From: an uncultured Methanospirillum sp.
Lineage (GTDB): Archaea; Halobacteriota; Methanomicrobia; Methanomicrobiales; Methanospirillaceae
Reading direction: 5' to 3'
Length of the DNA stretch: 64,000 nucleotides
NCBI RefSeq assembly: GCF_963668475.1
Contig: NZ_OY764544.1
Span: 682,001 to 746,000, forward strand
Shown here one piece after another: positions 9,058-17,307 of this stretch. The translations under genes were made by a program, and so were the position numbers. A model generated the notes under the pieces. It searched no databases. It saw only the letters and a program-made list of their open reading frames with translations, and was not told the origin of the DNA. The first letter of the stretch is position 1. Every line of letters begins with the position of its first letter.

Positions 9058-11589
9058 TTATTTCACCACAACCGGACTTTTTCCTGTTGCAATATTATTA
9101 TCACGGTTCGTATCAGGTAACTCGTTTGAAGAGTCTGCAAAGATTACAAAGTAATAACTTCCCGGGGTAAGCGATGCAGGGATTGGAACCTCAGTATCAC
9201 TTACCATCTGTTTTCCTGATGCGAGACTATCAATCCTGCCTTTACCGACCAGATAACTTGTCTGCGGGTTGAACTCTTTATCAGAGGAGAGGTAGAGAGA
9301 GACATCAAATGCTCCTGCATCAGCTTTTCCTGCATTTTGTAGTGTGGTGGTGGCTTTGAAGCTACCACCTGGTGTTCCGGAGGTTCCTGATGACCTGACC
9401 TTTACCACCAGATCTGGAAGAAGATGCGTAGAGAGATTTGAAGTGACCTGCTTTGATGCAGCAGATGTAGTTGGTATTGCTGTGGGTGCTGATGTAATGG
9501 TTGTTGGTACAACGGTCTGAATCGCAGTAGGCACCGGTGTCGCTTTGACCGTTGGGATTGGAGTCGGTGCAACTGTCGTTAGTACCGGTGTAGGAACTTC
9601 AGTAACCACAGGCGTTGGGGTGGGAATTATAGTAGTAGGTACAGGTGTTGGTGTTACAGTTGGTGTAGGTGTCTGTGTCAGAGTTGCTGTAGATACAGGA
9701 GTACCAGTTCGGGGTTGGATTGAAGTCTGTGTGGCAACAGGTGTAGCCATGATAATGATCGGAGAGTCAATAGCACGGGAGTTGTTCGTCTTATCACTCT
9801 CTGTGACAGCAGTCTGGCTGTCTACCAATGCAACAACGTAGTATGAACCCGGAGTGATATTTTGAGGAATTGTTGCCGCCGCTTTACCCTGGCGAGCTTT
9901 ACCAGCCACAAGATCAGGCACATCACCAAATCCTAATTCTATATCATCATCAGATACAGTTCCATCGGTGGAGAGGTACACGGTTAACCTGAATGTCCCG
10001 GCGTCACCATCGCCGGTATTACGGACAGTAGTATTGATCTGGATCTCCTCACCAGGGGTTGCTGTTTCCGGAACTGTAACTGCATCAACAACCAGGTCAG
10101 GAAGTTTAGAGATAACCGATTCGGTAGATGGTTCTGGCGTGGATTCGACGGTCATCACCGGTTCCGATGTCTGGACAGGAGTTGTAAGCACTGTAACCGG
10201 TTTTGGGTCCGGGGTTGGAGTCAGAGTCAACACCGGTGACACTACCGGAGTAGCAGTCACTTTTGGCGTGACCAGAACGGGGGAAGGAGTCTGAGATGGT
10301 GTGGGAGTAGGTGAGGATGTTTGTTCATAACCCGGAACAGAGGGTTTCGTGATGGTGATCAGAGAGTCTGTCGAGTGGGCATTATTTGTTTTCTCGTTCT
10401 CCCGGATCCTGGTTTGGCTATCCGCAAGCCCCACCAGGTAATATGAACCTGCTGCCACATTCAGGGGTATGGTTGCTATCGCAGTGCCCTGACGTGTCTT
10501 ACCAATAGCGAGATCAGGAACATCCCCGTACCCGAGCTCGATATCATCATCTGATACCGTTTTGTCCCTGGAAAGGTAGACCGAAACCCTGAACTTTTCG
10601 GCATCAGCATCACCATCATTGCGGACTGTTGTATTGATGGAGATCTCTTCACCCAGTATTGCAGTTGCCGGACCAGATACTGAATCGAGTACAAGGTCTG
10701 CCCGCTTTGTGGAGATCGGTTCAACAACCGGCGTGACTGGCACAGCCAGTTGGATACTGCCACGCTGGGTACCGGTGCTGGTATTCACTTCAGGGATATT
10801 CACCTTTGCCGCTGCGGTTTTTCCATTATTATCTTTGCTGATCTCCCTGATCTGGCGGTTCGGATCGATGTATCCACCGATGTAATAGTCTCCGGAGGGA
10901 ATTTCTGCAATCGGGAAGTACCCGGCGATAGTCTTCTTGGTTCCCGGGAGGAGGTTATCTACGAGGTAGAATCCTATTGGAGAGTCTTCAGATGAGACAG
11001 GCGTAGTGTAAGAGCCATAGAATGAGATGAAGAAGTTACTGGTCGGCTTCACTCCTTCATTACCAATGACTGCTGTTATCTCCACCTGCTGGGTAACCGG
11101 GTTCACTGCGGCCTGAAGATCATATAATACCATATCCGGACCGGTCGGATCAGGACTGTTTGTCATATTGACATCAGACTGGATCATCTTCTTGAGTTGA
11201 TCCTCACTATCAGTCGGTCTTGCTGTCGGGACCGGAGTCACCTTCAGGTTTGCTAGTGATCCAACCTTTTTGAGATAGGGATTGTCTATAAGAGGATCGA
11301 GTTCTTTTGCCTTTGCTAGACTCTCCTGGGCTTCCTTAGTCCGGCCAAGCTCAATGAGGGTTTTGCTTCGCCACATCCAGGCACTTGCAAGTGTTGGATC
11401 CTGAGAGACTGCATTGTCAAGAAGGGTGAGAGCACGATCAAAGTGACCGAGTGAGTATTGACCAACCGCTTCCTTGATCCAGTACTCGGGATAATGTAGG
11501 TCAGTTGTAATATTCGCGGCACTTCCCATCCCGATAGAAAGTGCAAATATTAGGAGAAAAAGAAAAATATGCCTGCAGCCAGTTTTCAC
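9058..11589 (-). CDS. Secreted TPR-CARDB cell-surface protein with Thr/Pro linkers
   Basis: 843 residues. A signal peptide (HIFLFLLIFALSIGMGSAA) is followed by TPR-like helices at about 35-95 (YSLGHFDRALTLLDNAVSQD). Four CARDB (adhesion-type, Ig-like) domains follow at about 155-265, 295-395, 495-600 and 727-838. Each contains the typical 'LPDLVV..V......PGE...I.T.VRN.GD..AG.F.V..YLS.D' core. Domains 2 and 3 are near copies (DDDIELGYGDVPDLAIGK and DDDIELGFGDVPDLVAGK). Low-complexity Thr/Pro/Val linkers lie at about 410-490 and 610-720 and are probably glycosylated spacers. No C-terminal anchor is seen, so attachment to the envelope is unclear. The 225-residue GWN-module gene lies 122 bp upstream on the same strand. 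Role: probably adhesion or surface structure, inferred from domains. Confidence 0.85.
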   Translation of the reverse strand: MKTGCRHIFLFLLIFALSIGMGSAANITTDLHYPEYWIKEAVGQYSLGHFDRALTLLDNAVSQDPTLASAWMWRSKTLIELGRTKEAQESLAKAKELDPLIDNPYLKKVGSLANLKVTPVPTARPTDSEDQLKKMIQSDVNMTNSPDPTGPDMVLYDLQAAVNPVTQQVEITAVIGNEGVKPTSNFFISFYGSYTTPVSSEDSPIGFYLVDNLLPGTKKTIAGYFPIAEIPSGDYYIGGYIDPNRQIREISKDNNGKTAAAKVNIPEVNTSTGTQRGSIQLAVPVTPVVEPISTKRADLVLDSVSGPATAILGEEISINTTVRNDGDADAEKFRVSVYLSRDKTVSDDDIELGYGDVPDLAIGKTRQGTAIATIPLNVAAGSYYLVGLADSQTRIRENEKTNNAHSTDSLITITKPSVPGYEQTSSPTPTPSQTPSPVLVTPKVTATPVVSPVLTLTPTPDPKPVTVLTTPVQTSEPVMTVESTPEPSTESVISKLPDLVVDAVTVPETATPGEEIQINTTVRNTGDGDAGTFRLTVYLSTDGTVSDDDIELGFGDVPDLVAGKARQGKAAATIPQNITPGSYYVVALVDSQTAVTESDKTNNSRAIDSPIIIMATPVATQTSIQPRTGTPVSTATLTQTPTPTVTPTPVPTTIIPTPTPVVTEVPTPVLTTVAPTPIPTVKATPVPTAIQTVVPTTITSAPTAIPTTSAASKQVTSNLSTHLLPDLVVKVRSSGTSGTPGGSFKATTTLQNAGKADAGAFDVSLYLSSDKEFNPQTSYLVGKGRIDSLASGKQMVSDTEVPIPASLTPGSYYFVIFADSSNELPDTNRDNNIATGKSPVVVK

Positions 11590-11711
11590 AGATATTCACC
11601 TGATACTCATCATACCTTGCTCTTCCGGCCTTGATATCTCTTTGCACAAAGCAGATATGGATCTGATCCAGATTTTTCAGCCAAAGCAGAGGATGAATAA
11701 AGGAGGTGAGA

Positions 11712-12389
11712 TCAGGCACCAATACTGGCCAGACTACATGGAGAGTCGGCATACACCCAGTATGCACGCATTGGAACCATCCTCCGTGAGTCGGCATGAG
11801 TATCATTGCCTCCATTGATGATAGAATCTTCAGTCTGCTGCTTTGCCGGATCCCAGCCGATAACCTGAGTCCAGGTCTTCCTGATAGAGAGGAGGGAATC
11901 CCGTGCCGAAGCATCTGAAGCACCTGAGAATCCGACAAGGTTCCAACCGGTCTGAAGATCCTTTACCGGGGGGACCTGAAGGGGATCAACCGAGTACGAG
12001 AGAGTTATTTTGTCAGGTTTTGCAGAGTAGATAAAGTACCCGTCAAGCGGTGAAAGTTTGTCCTGTGCGGTGAGGTCCTTCCATCCCTTGCCTACCGGAT
12101 CATACGTCCATATACTTCGCCCTGCGGAATCAACATGAGCAAAGAGGGATGCAGAGTTCTTATCTTCAGAGAGTCTGCGGGGAATTCCGACCAGGTTCCA
12201 ACCGGTCTGCAGTTCAACCATGCCAGAGTTGTAATCAGTGCCTGTGCCTGCTACACTTGGGGGTGCTGCCAGCGTGGCTGATACGTTTCCTGCTGGCAGG
12301 ACCGTTGAAGTATAGTTATCTGCAACAGTACACATGGTAGCAAGAGACAAAAGAAGTGCCATCCCCAGGATCCAGATCATGAACCTCAT
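11712..12389 (-). CDS. Secreted protein consisting of a double 'GWNLVG' module
   Basis: 225 residues: a signal peptide (FMIWILGMALLLSLATMCTVA) and then little besides two tandem copies of a roughly 85-residue module. Copy 1 starts LQTGWNLVGIP and contains SIWTYDPVGKGW and LSPLDGYFIYS. Copy 2 starts LQTGWNLVGFS and contains WTQVIGWDPAKQQ, HADSRRMVPMRAYWVYAD. The same two-copy arrangement forms the C-terminus of both subtilases at 60341-62152 and 62220-64000, including the end motif 'SDxRxLxPxxxYWxYM'. Here it stands alone, which suggests it is an independent binding or attachment domain. I cannot name a family with certainty. It lies upstream of the CARDB gene on the same strand. Confidence 0.75.
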   Translation of the reverse strand: MRFMIWILGMALLLSLATMCTVADNYTSTVLPAGNVSATLAAPPSVAGTGTDYNSGMVELQTGWNLVGIPRRLSEDKNSASLFAHVDSAGRSIWTYDPVGKGWKDLTAQDKLSPLDGYFIYSAKPDKITLSYSVDPLQVPPVKDLQTGWNLVGFSGASDASARDSLLSIRKTWTQVIGWDPAKQQTEDSIINGGNDTHADSRRMVPMRAYWVYADSPCSLASIGA

Positions 12390-12515
12390 CTATTTATCAC
12401 CAGAATTCCGCACATTATCAGTAATTATTCGTATTTGTGCAGAACTATTTGGCTCTGTCGTTCCAATTGCCAGAATGGAGCAGGTCAGAGAACTGATATC
12501 AGGCAGAGTGAACCT

Positions 12516-13448
12516 ATGCAGATGATGAAGACCTACAATCTCCGGAGAGACCAACTTCCATTTGATCTGGATCTCACACTTGATTGTGGGCAGGTCTTCA
12601 GGTGGCAACGCATCAAGAATACATGGAACGGTGTTGTCGCAGGAAGAGTAGTGACAATCAGTCAGGATGGACCGATTCTCACATATGACGGAATGGATGA
12701 GGCAGACCTGGTCAGGTACTTTAACCTGGATCTCAACGTTCAAAAAATCATCAGTCAGATTAGAAGATCAATAGCAGTATACTCTGGTGAAACAAGAAGG
12801 AAGAGAGATCAGCATTTTGAGACAGCAGCATCTGCGGGTGCCGGTCTTCGGATCATCAGACAGGATCCATGGGAGTGCCTAATCAGTTTTATCTGTTCAC
12901 AGAATTCGAACATCCCCACTATAACAAAAAGGATCTCTCTGATCTGTGAACGGTATGGACGCCCACTTGGAGACAGCAGGTTCAGTTTTCCATCACCTGC
13001 CAACCTGGCAGAAAGAATGGAGGATGAACTCAGGGCCTGCTGCACCGGCTATCGTGCACCTTACCTTGTCGGAACAGCACAATCCATAATCAAAGACCCG
13101 GATATTCTGTCACGTATTGCCATAAGTTCCATGCACGATGCAAAACAGGAGCTGATGAAATTACCGGGTGTCGGGCCGAAAGTTGCAGACTGTGTTCTCC
13201 TCTTTGCGTATAACCGGTATGAGGTTGTACCGGTTGATGTCTGGATCAGGAACATCATTACCCATCTCTATCCAGAGGTCAGAGAGCGGAAGTGTAACAG
13301 GAAAGAATGTTCGTACGATGATATCGCTGATTTTTGCAGGGATTTCTTTGGGGATTACGCTGGATATGCCCAACAGTTATTCTTTGCTGCACGACAGGAT
13401 CTCCAATTAGAGAGAGGAACTACTGACAGAGACACAGACAAAATGTAA
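12516..13448 (+). CDS. ogg: 8-oxoguanine DNA glycosylase/AP lyase, Ogg1 family
   Basis: Base-excision repair enzyme of the helix-hairpin-helix glycosylase superfamily. The N-terminal part (LDLTLDCGQVFRWQR) and the middle FICSQNSNIPTITKRI match Ogg1-type enzymes. The HhH motif LMKLPGVGPKVADC carries the Schiff-base lysine (Lys222), followed by the catalytic aspartate in VPVDVWIRN (Asp241), numbered from the ATG at 12516. I chose this start because the conserved region begins about ten residues later. ATGs at 12522 and 12525 are equally possible, while the longer frame from 12435 adds an N-terminus unlike the family. Length is about 310 residues, normal for Ogg1. The gene converges with the U32 protein gene. 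Confidence 0.9.
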   Translation: MQMMKTYNLRRDQLPFDLDLTLDCGQVFRWQRIKNTWNGVVAGRVVTISQDGPILTYDGMDEADLVRYFNLDLNVQKIISQIRRSIAVYSGETRRKRDQHFETAASAGAGLRIIRQDPWECLISFICSQNSNIPTITKRISLICERYGRPLGDSRFSFPSPANLAERMEDELRACCTGYRAPYLVGTAQSIIKDPDILSRIAISSMHDAKQELMKLPGVGPKVADCVLLFAYNRYEVVPVDVWIRNIITHLYPEVRERKCNRKECSYDDIADFCRDFFGDYAGYAQQLFFAARQDLQLERGTTDRDTDKM

Positions 13449-13472
13449 TCCTGAAATCGGTAGCTTGTTCAG

Positions 13473-16034
13473 TCAGGAGTCACCCCTGCATAACCCACGT
13501 TTCCAGGTTGCAGTTGTGAGCACACCCCATGCACACGCTCTTATGGCATCTTTACGTGTGTTTAATTCTTCTTGGTTCAGATGTGGATTTCTGATGGCAT
13601 CAGACCATAGTGAGGTCATCTCCCATGCATACTCTGACCCCCGCCACCTCGCATCGATCACCCCGAATTTGACCCCGACATCTTTAAGGGTTTTCAGATT
13701 ATCAATGAGAGAAGTTTCTGCTGAGTTAAAGATGTGCGTTCTTCCACTTGAATCAATCACGATAGGAAATTCCTGACCTTTCTGATCCCGGAGTGCAGAT
13801 CCAATCTCTGGGTCTCCAGATAAAATCGGTCCGCCTAGTTGATCCTCGGTGATCATTGCTTCAATCAAACCCTGAACCATGACTGCAACAGAAGGCGAAT
13901 GATCTGAAAAGTCTGCCATTTCAAGAGTCTCTCTCACCTCATCTCCTGACAATTCACAGGAGAGAGTGCAGAACTCAAAATTTGTATGAACGGCAAGTGA
14001 ACAATGGTTCGTGATGTTGAGTCCGCTGTATCCACTGATCTGCATATCAGGGGCAGAGGCCAGTATCGTTTCGGCGACTCCTATCCCGTCCACCATCATA
14101 TATTTCACACCTGCCTTTTTCATTCGTGGTAGTACCTCGATGAGATGATCCATTTCAGAGCGGAGAAGAATCTTTGGTAGTTTAATACCGATTACATCAG
14201 CTAGTGAGGGGCTCTTAGTAAAAAGAGCAAGTATTGTCTCAAGGTGATCCGAAGATCCAGCCGTATCACGGGGAGGATACCACTCAATATATACTCTGAA
14301 AGCCCCTGCTTCCACAGCTGAAAGGGCTGATACCGGATCTGATACCAGTATTACAAGTTGCATCTCATCGCAACAAGACTGAAATACGGGTTCTGAATCC
14401 AGTTTAGTAATACACAAATTTGCACGATTTTTTACAATTTGCGTGGTTTCTGATGCAGGAATGTATGATTGTATGATGGTTGCTTCTGCAAACTCCAGAA
14501 TCTCCCTTCGGATTCCATTGAGCATAGAAACCGGTGCAAACAAACCATCGGGGCAGGAGATATTCAGTTGTTTCATCGTAAAAAGAGTACCTCCGGTTTT
14601 TTTGATTGCATCGCTGATCTGATCTGAACTCAGGGGACGTGAGCGTGCAGGGCTGAATCGGGCCTGGGATCTGAATATGAAGGGAAGATGGATCTTTTTT
14701 CTTGTATCAATCTCTCCGGATATATCAACCACTCCATCAGTCGAGATGTTGATCTCAAGAGACAGATCTATAGAACCATGATACAAAGAATCAGGATTAA
14801 TCGTGAGATGTTCCAGAAGTTTTGTGGTTCTTCCCCTGCTGGTGAGATAGACATGATCACCACGATGGCAGGAGGAATTTGAATCCAGAAATAACTGCCC
14901 TTTCCTGATGAAAGGATCATGACGAAGCACAAAACCCTGTTCACTGGTTCTGCTGATACAGACCAGACCATCGCCTCGTTCGGGAACCAGGTCACCTGCC
15001 GGTTTCACACTCAACAGCCCATCATTTGTCAGACCCGTGACAGTTCCGACAAAAAGGCCTCTTTTTCCAGGAAGGTTCCTACCCATCACAGTCTCACAGG
15101 TCTCATCATTCAGATACCCAGTTGTAAATCCGCGTGAGAAGACCAGGGCCAGATCGATCTCGTCTTCAGATGACGGAGAAAACGTCCCTGACATGAGGGC
15201 ATCAAGGGCACGACGGTAGACCGACACTACTGTTGCTCCGTATGAAGGGGATCTCATGCGGCCTTCGATCTTTAGTGCTGCAATAGGTAATGAGGAAACT
15301 GAATTAAGAACCGGATACACGGAGAGATCACGGGTTGAAAGAAGGTATTGATCAAGAAGATCAACCGGCCTTGGTTTTATCAGTTTCCCATATTTACCGC
15401 GGGTCCCCCTGATAATTTGATATGGTTTTCTGCAGGGTTGGGCACACATACCCCGGTTTCCACTTCTCCCACCTATGACTGCGGAAAGCAGGCACTGACC
15501 TGAGTAAGCATAACAGAGTGCTCCATGTCCGAATATCTCAACCTCCCCACCTGACTCTTTCAGAGATTCTGCAATATCCCTGACCTCCTGCGCCGGTAGT
15601 TCCCGTGCCAGAACAATTCGGGTACATCCCTTTTCGAGGGCATACCGGGCCCCTTCCCGGTTGTGAACCGCCATCTGGGTTGAGGCATGGAGTGCCGGAA
15701 CTCTGGAGAGATCGGAAAATAGGTTTGATGCAATGGAGAGTATCCCCAGATCCTGGATGAGAATCGCATCAACACCGATGGAGCAGAGAGATTCCAGATA
15801 TCTGACAACATGGACAAGTTCTTTATCATGAACTAATGTGTTTACTGTGACATAGACCTTCACTCCCCGGAGATGAGCATATTTTACTGCATCTTCAAGG
15901 GCCTGATCATCAAAGTTACCTGCAAAGTGGCGGGCACCAAATCTACTACCACCAAGATATACCGCATCTGCACCTGCTGCAATTGCAACCCGGCATGCCT
16001 CTGCTGTACCAGCCGGAGCAAGAAGTTCGATCAC
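13473..16034 (-). CDS. U32 peptidase-family protein, large form
   Basis: About 853 residues. The N-terminal 300 residues are a clear U32 domain: IELLAPAGTAEACRVAIAAG, GADAVYLGG, the cysteine region HGALCYAYSGQC, and RSGNRGMCAQPCRKP, then ALKIEGRMRSP. Members of this family studied in bacteria (UbiU/UbiV, RlhA) carry an Fe-S cluster held by such cysteines and act in hydroxylation of ubiquinone or 23S rRNA rather than as proteases. A later segment (MGRNLPGKRGLFVGTVTG) looks like the beta-barrel extension of the long RlhA/YdcP type. The C-terminal 250 residues form a further unassigned region. The start is a GTG at 16034 (an in-frame TTG at 16037 is the alternative), chosen because family members begin just before IELLAPAG. 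The rRNA operon 10 kb away may hold its substrate if it is RlhA-like; that is inference. Confidence 0.85.
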   Translation of the reverse strand: MIELLAPAGTAEACRVAIAAGADAVYLGGSRFGARHFAGNFDDQALEDAVKYAHLRGVKVYVTVNTLVHDKELVHVVRYLESLCSIGVDAILIQDLGILSIASNLFSDLSRVPALHASTQMAVHNREGARYALEKGCTRIVLARELPAQEVRDIAESLKESGGEVEIFGHGALCYAYSGQCLLSAVIGGRSGNRGMCAQPCRKPYQIIRGTRGKYGKLIKPRPVDLLDQYLLSTRDLSVYPVLNSVSSLPIAALKIEGRMRSPSYGATVVSVYRRALDALMSGTFSPSSEDEIDLALVFSRGFTTGYLNDETCETVMGRNLPGKRGLFVGTVTGLTNDGLLSVKPAGDLVPERGDGLVCISRTSEQGFVLRHDPFIRKGQLFLDSNSSCHRGDHVYLTSRGRTTKLLEHLTINPDSLYHGSIDLSLEINISTDGVVDISGEIDTRKKIHLPFIFRSQARFSPARSRPLSSDQISDAIKKTGGTLFTMKQLNISCPDGLFAPVSMLNGIRREILEFAEATIIQSYIPASETTQIVKNRANLCITKLDSEPVFQSCCDEMQLVILVSDPVSALSAVEAGAFRVYIEWYPPRDTAGSSDHLETILALFTKSPSLADVIGIKLPKILLRSEMDHLIEVLPRMKKAGVKYMMVDGIGVAETILASAPDMQISGYSGLNITNHCSLAVHTNFEFCTLSCELSGDEVRETLEMADFSDHSPSVAVMVQGLIEAMITEDQLGGPILSGDPEIGSALRDQKGQEFPIVIDSSGRTHIFNSAETSLIDNLKTLKDVGVKFGVIDARWRGSEYAWEMTSLWSDAIRNPHLNQEELNTRKDAIRACAWGVLTTATWKRGLCRGDS

Positions 16035-16126
16035 CAAAGAACACCAGGATCTGTAGAGTTCACCAACATATGGCTAACAGCACTAGAGAAGATCAGTTGG
16101 AATAAATTCTGTTCAGACGTCACTTA

Positions 16127-16405
16127 TCATCCCCGGGTCAGGAACAGCATGATCAGAATCACATGAAGGATCATGATTATTGGAACCAGAAGAGAAAAAC
16201 GCATCTTCTGGGTTTTATGTCTAAAGATCTGTATCGCCAGAAAGGCACCAAAAGGACCGAAGAGAGATCCAATCAGGAGGTTCTTCTCTGAAATCCTCCA
16301 TCTATCACGTCGTGCCTGTACCTTATCATACCCGTAGAGGAGAAAGATGCCACCATTCACAAGTGCGTAGGCCGCCTCCATGTATGGCAGCAGTTGATCA
16401 GACAT
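16127..16405 (-). CDS. DUF1294 family small membrane protein
   Basis: About 92 residues with three hydrophobic segments. The motif YGYDKVQARRDRWRISEKNLL, then GSLFGPFGAFLAIQIFRHKTQK is characteristic of DUF1294 proteins ('DK..A....RRIPE..L......GG..GA..G...FRHKT.K'). The ATG at 16405 is used as start; an in-frame TTG at 16414 is the alternative. Function of the family is unknown. It lies just upstream of the U32 gene on the same strand (about 90 bp) and may be cotranscribed with it. Confidence 0.85.
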   Translation of the reverse strand: MSDQLLPYMEAAYALVNGGIFLLYGYDKVQARRDRWRISEKNLLIGSLFGPFGAFLAIQIFRHKTQKMRFSLLVPIIMILHVILIMLFLTRG

Positions 16406-16496
16406 AGTACTCAATGATTAACCGGGCTGTGACCTATAGATTACCCCTCATAAAGGACGATTACGAAAGAAACCTAAAATGAGAGATAATTTGATA

Positions 16497-16934
16497 TTAC
16501 TTCCAGATTCTGAATGTTATAGTTGTCTGTGCATAATAGTTCCACAGAAATGCTACGATAGTCGCCCCTGCTTTGGCAATAAGATAATGAACCTGAAAAA
16601 TTTCAACGCCTATGGAAAGGACTGTAAGATTCAGGGAAAAACTACTTGCTGCAATAATCAGAAACGATGAACCCTGTCTTACATAATCCCTGCTCTGGTT
16701 ACGATAGTTCAGTGATTTGTTCAGGAAAAAACTGAGTAAAGAACCAGTGCAGTATGAAACCGTGGCAGATACCAGATACCAGAGTCCTGTCTTTTCAGTA
16801 AGAAACCAGAGCAGACCGATATCGACACAGGTTGTAAAGATCCCAATAAGGAGGAATCCACACAGGTGCTCTCCAAGGAAGGAGAGAAGATCTACATTCT
16901 CCTTCTCTCCGGTATTACAGGGAAAATCAGGCAT
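16497..16934 (-). CDS. GtrA-like family membrane protein
   Basis: 145 residues with four predicted membrane helices: FLLIGIFTTCVDIGLLWFL, YLVSATVSYCTGSLLSFFL, FLIIAASSFSLNLTVLSIG, and AKAGATIVAFLWNYYAQTT. The FxxxG..T..D....W.L start and the 'N(Y)...F..F' ending fit the GtrA family, whose members are linked to lipid-linked sugar translocation or cell-surface polysaccharide synthesis. No glycosyltransferase gene is adjacent here. Start is an ATG with no obvious ribosome binding site. Confidence 0.85.
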   Translation of the reverse strand: MPDFPCNTGEKENVDLLSFLGEHLCGFLLIGIFTTCVDIGLLWFLTEKTGLWYLVSATVSYCTGSLLSFFLNKSLNYRNQSRDYVRQGSSFLIIAASSFSLNLTVLSIGVEIFQVHYLIAKAGATIVAFLWNYYAQTTITFRIWK

Positions 16935-17307
16935 CTCTGCCCCCCCTAAACTCGGGGAAATAAATCTTTGTCAAGGTATGCTGAGTACATCTCATACAAT
17001 TAGGGGACGGCACATGAACAGGAAAATCTGACAACCTAAATTCCATCAGGGAAGCAGGATATTAACAATCAGCAATTGGTAGAGTTGAAGGGCACAACCT
17101 GCCGGTAGGAAATTGTATCAAAACCCCAACGGTGCCCCGTTGGGGGCCCCAGGTAAGACCGGTGAAAAGGACTTTTTCATGCAAAAAGTTAGTTGTGGAC
17201 TTTCAATTTACAGATGATAACGAGAAGGGAGAGAGACCCAAAACGAGTTTAATTCATTAAATTGAAAAAAAGAGAAAAAGTTGGTTACACCGAACTCTCA
17301 GTACAGA
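16935..17307. other. Gene-free interval with two perfect hairpins
   Basis: This 373-bp interval between the GtrA-like gene and the end of the PEGA surface-protein gene has no convincing ORF. It holds a GC-rich perfect hairpin, CCCCAACGG/CCGTTGGGG with loop TGCC (17124-17145), followed by GGGGCCCC-like sequence. A second perfect hairpin, ACTTTTT/AAAAAGT with loop CATGC, lies at 17171-17189. Neither is followed by a long T-tract in the right place, so simple termination does not fully explain them. Confidence 0.6.

Noticed and set aside
9545..10294. Plus-strand ORFs rich in Val/Gly opposite the CARDB gene
   Set aside because: Antisense shadow of the Thr/Pro-rich linkers.
13465..13776. A plus-strand ORF opposite the 3' end of the U32 gene
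   Set aside because: Antisense to a clear coding region and without any family similarity.
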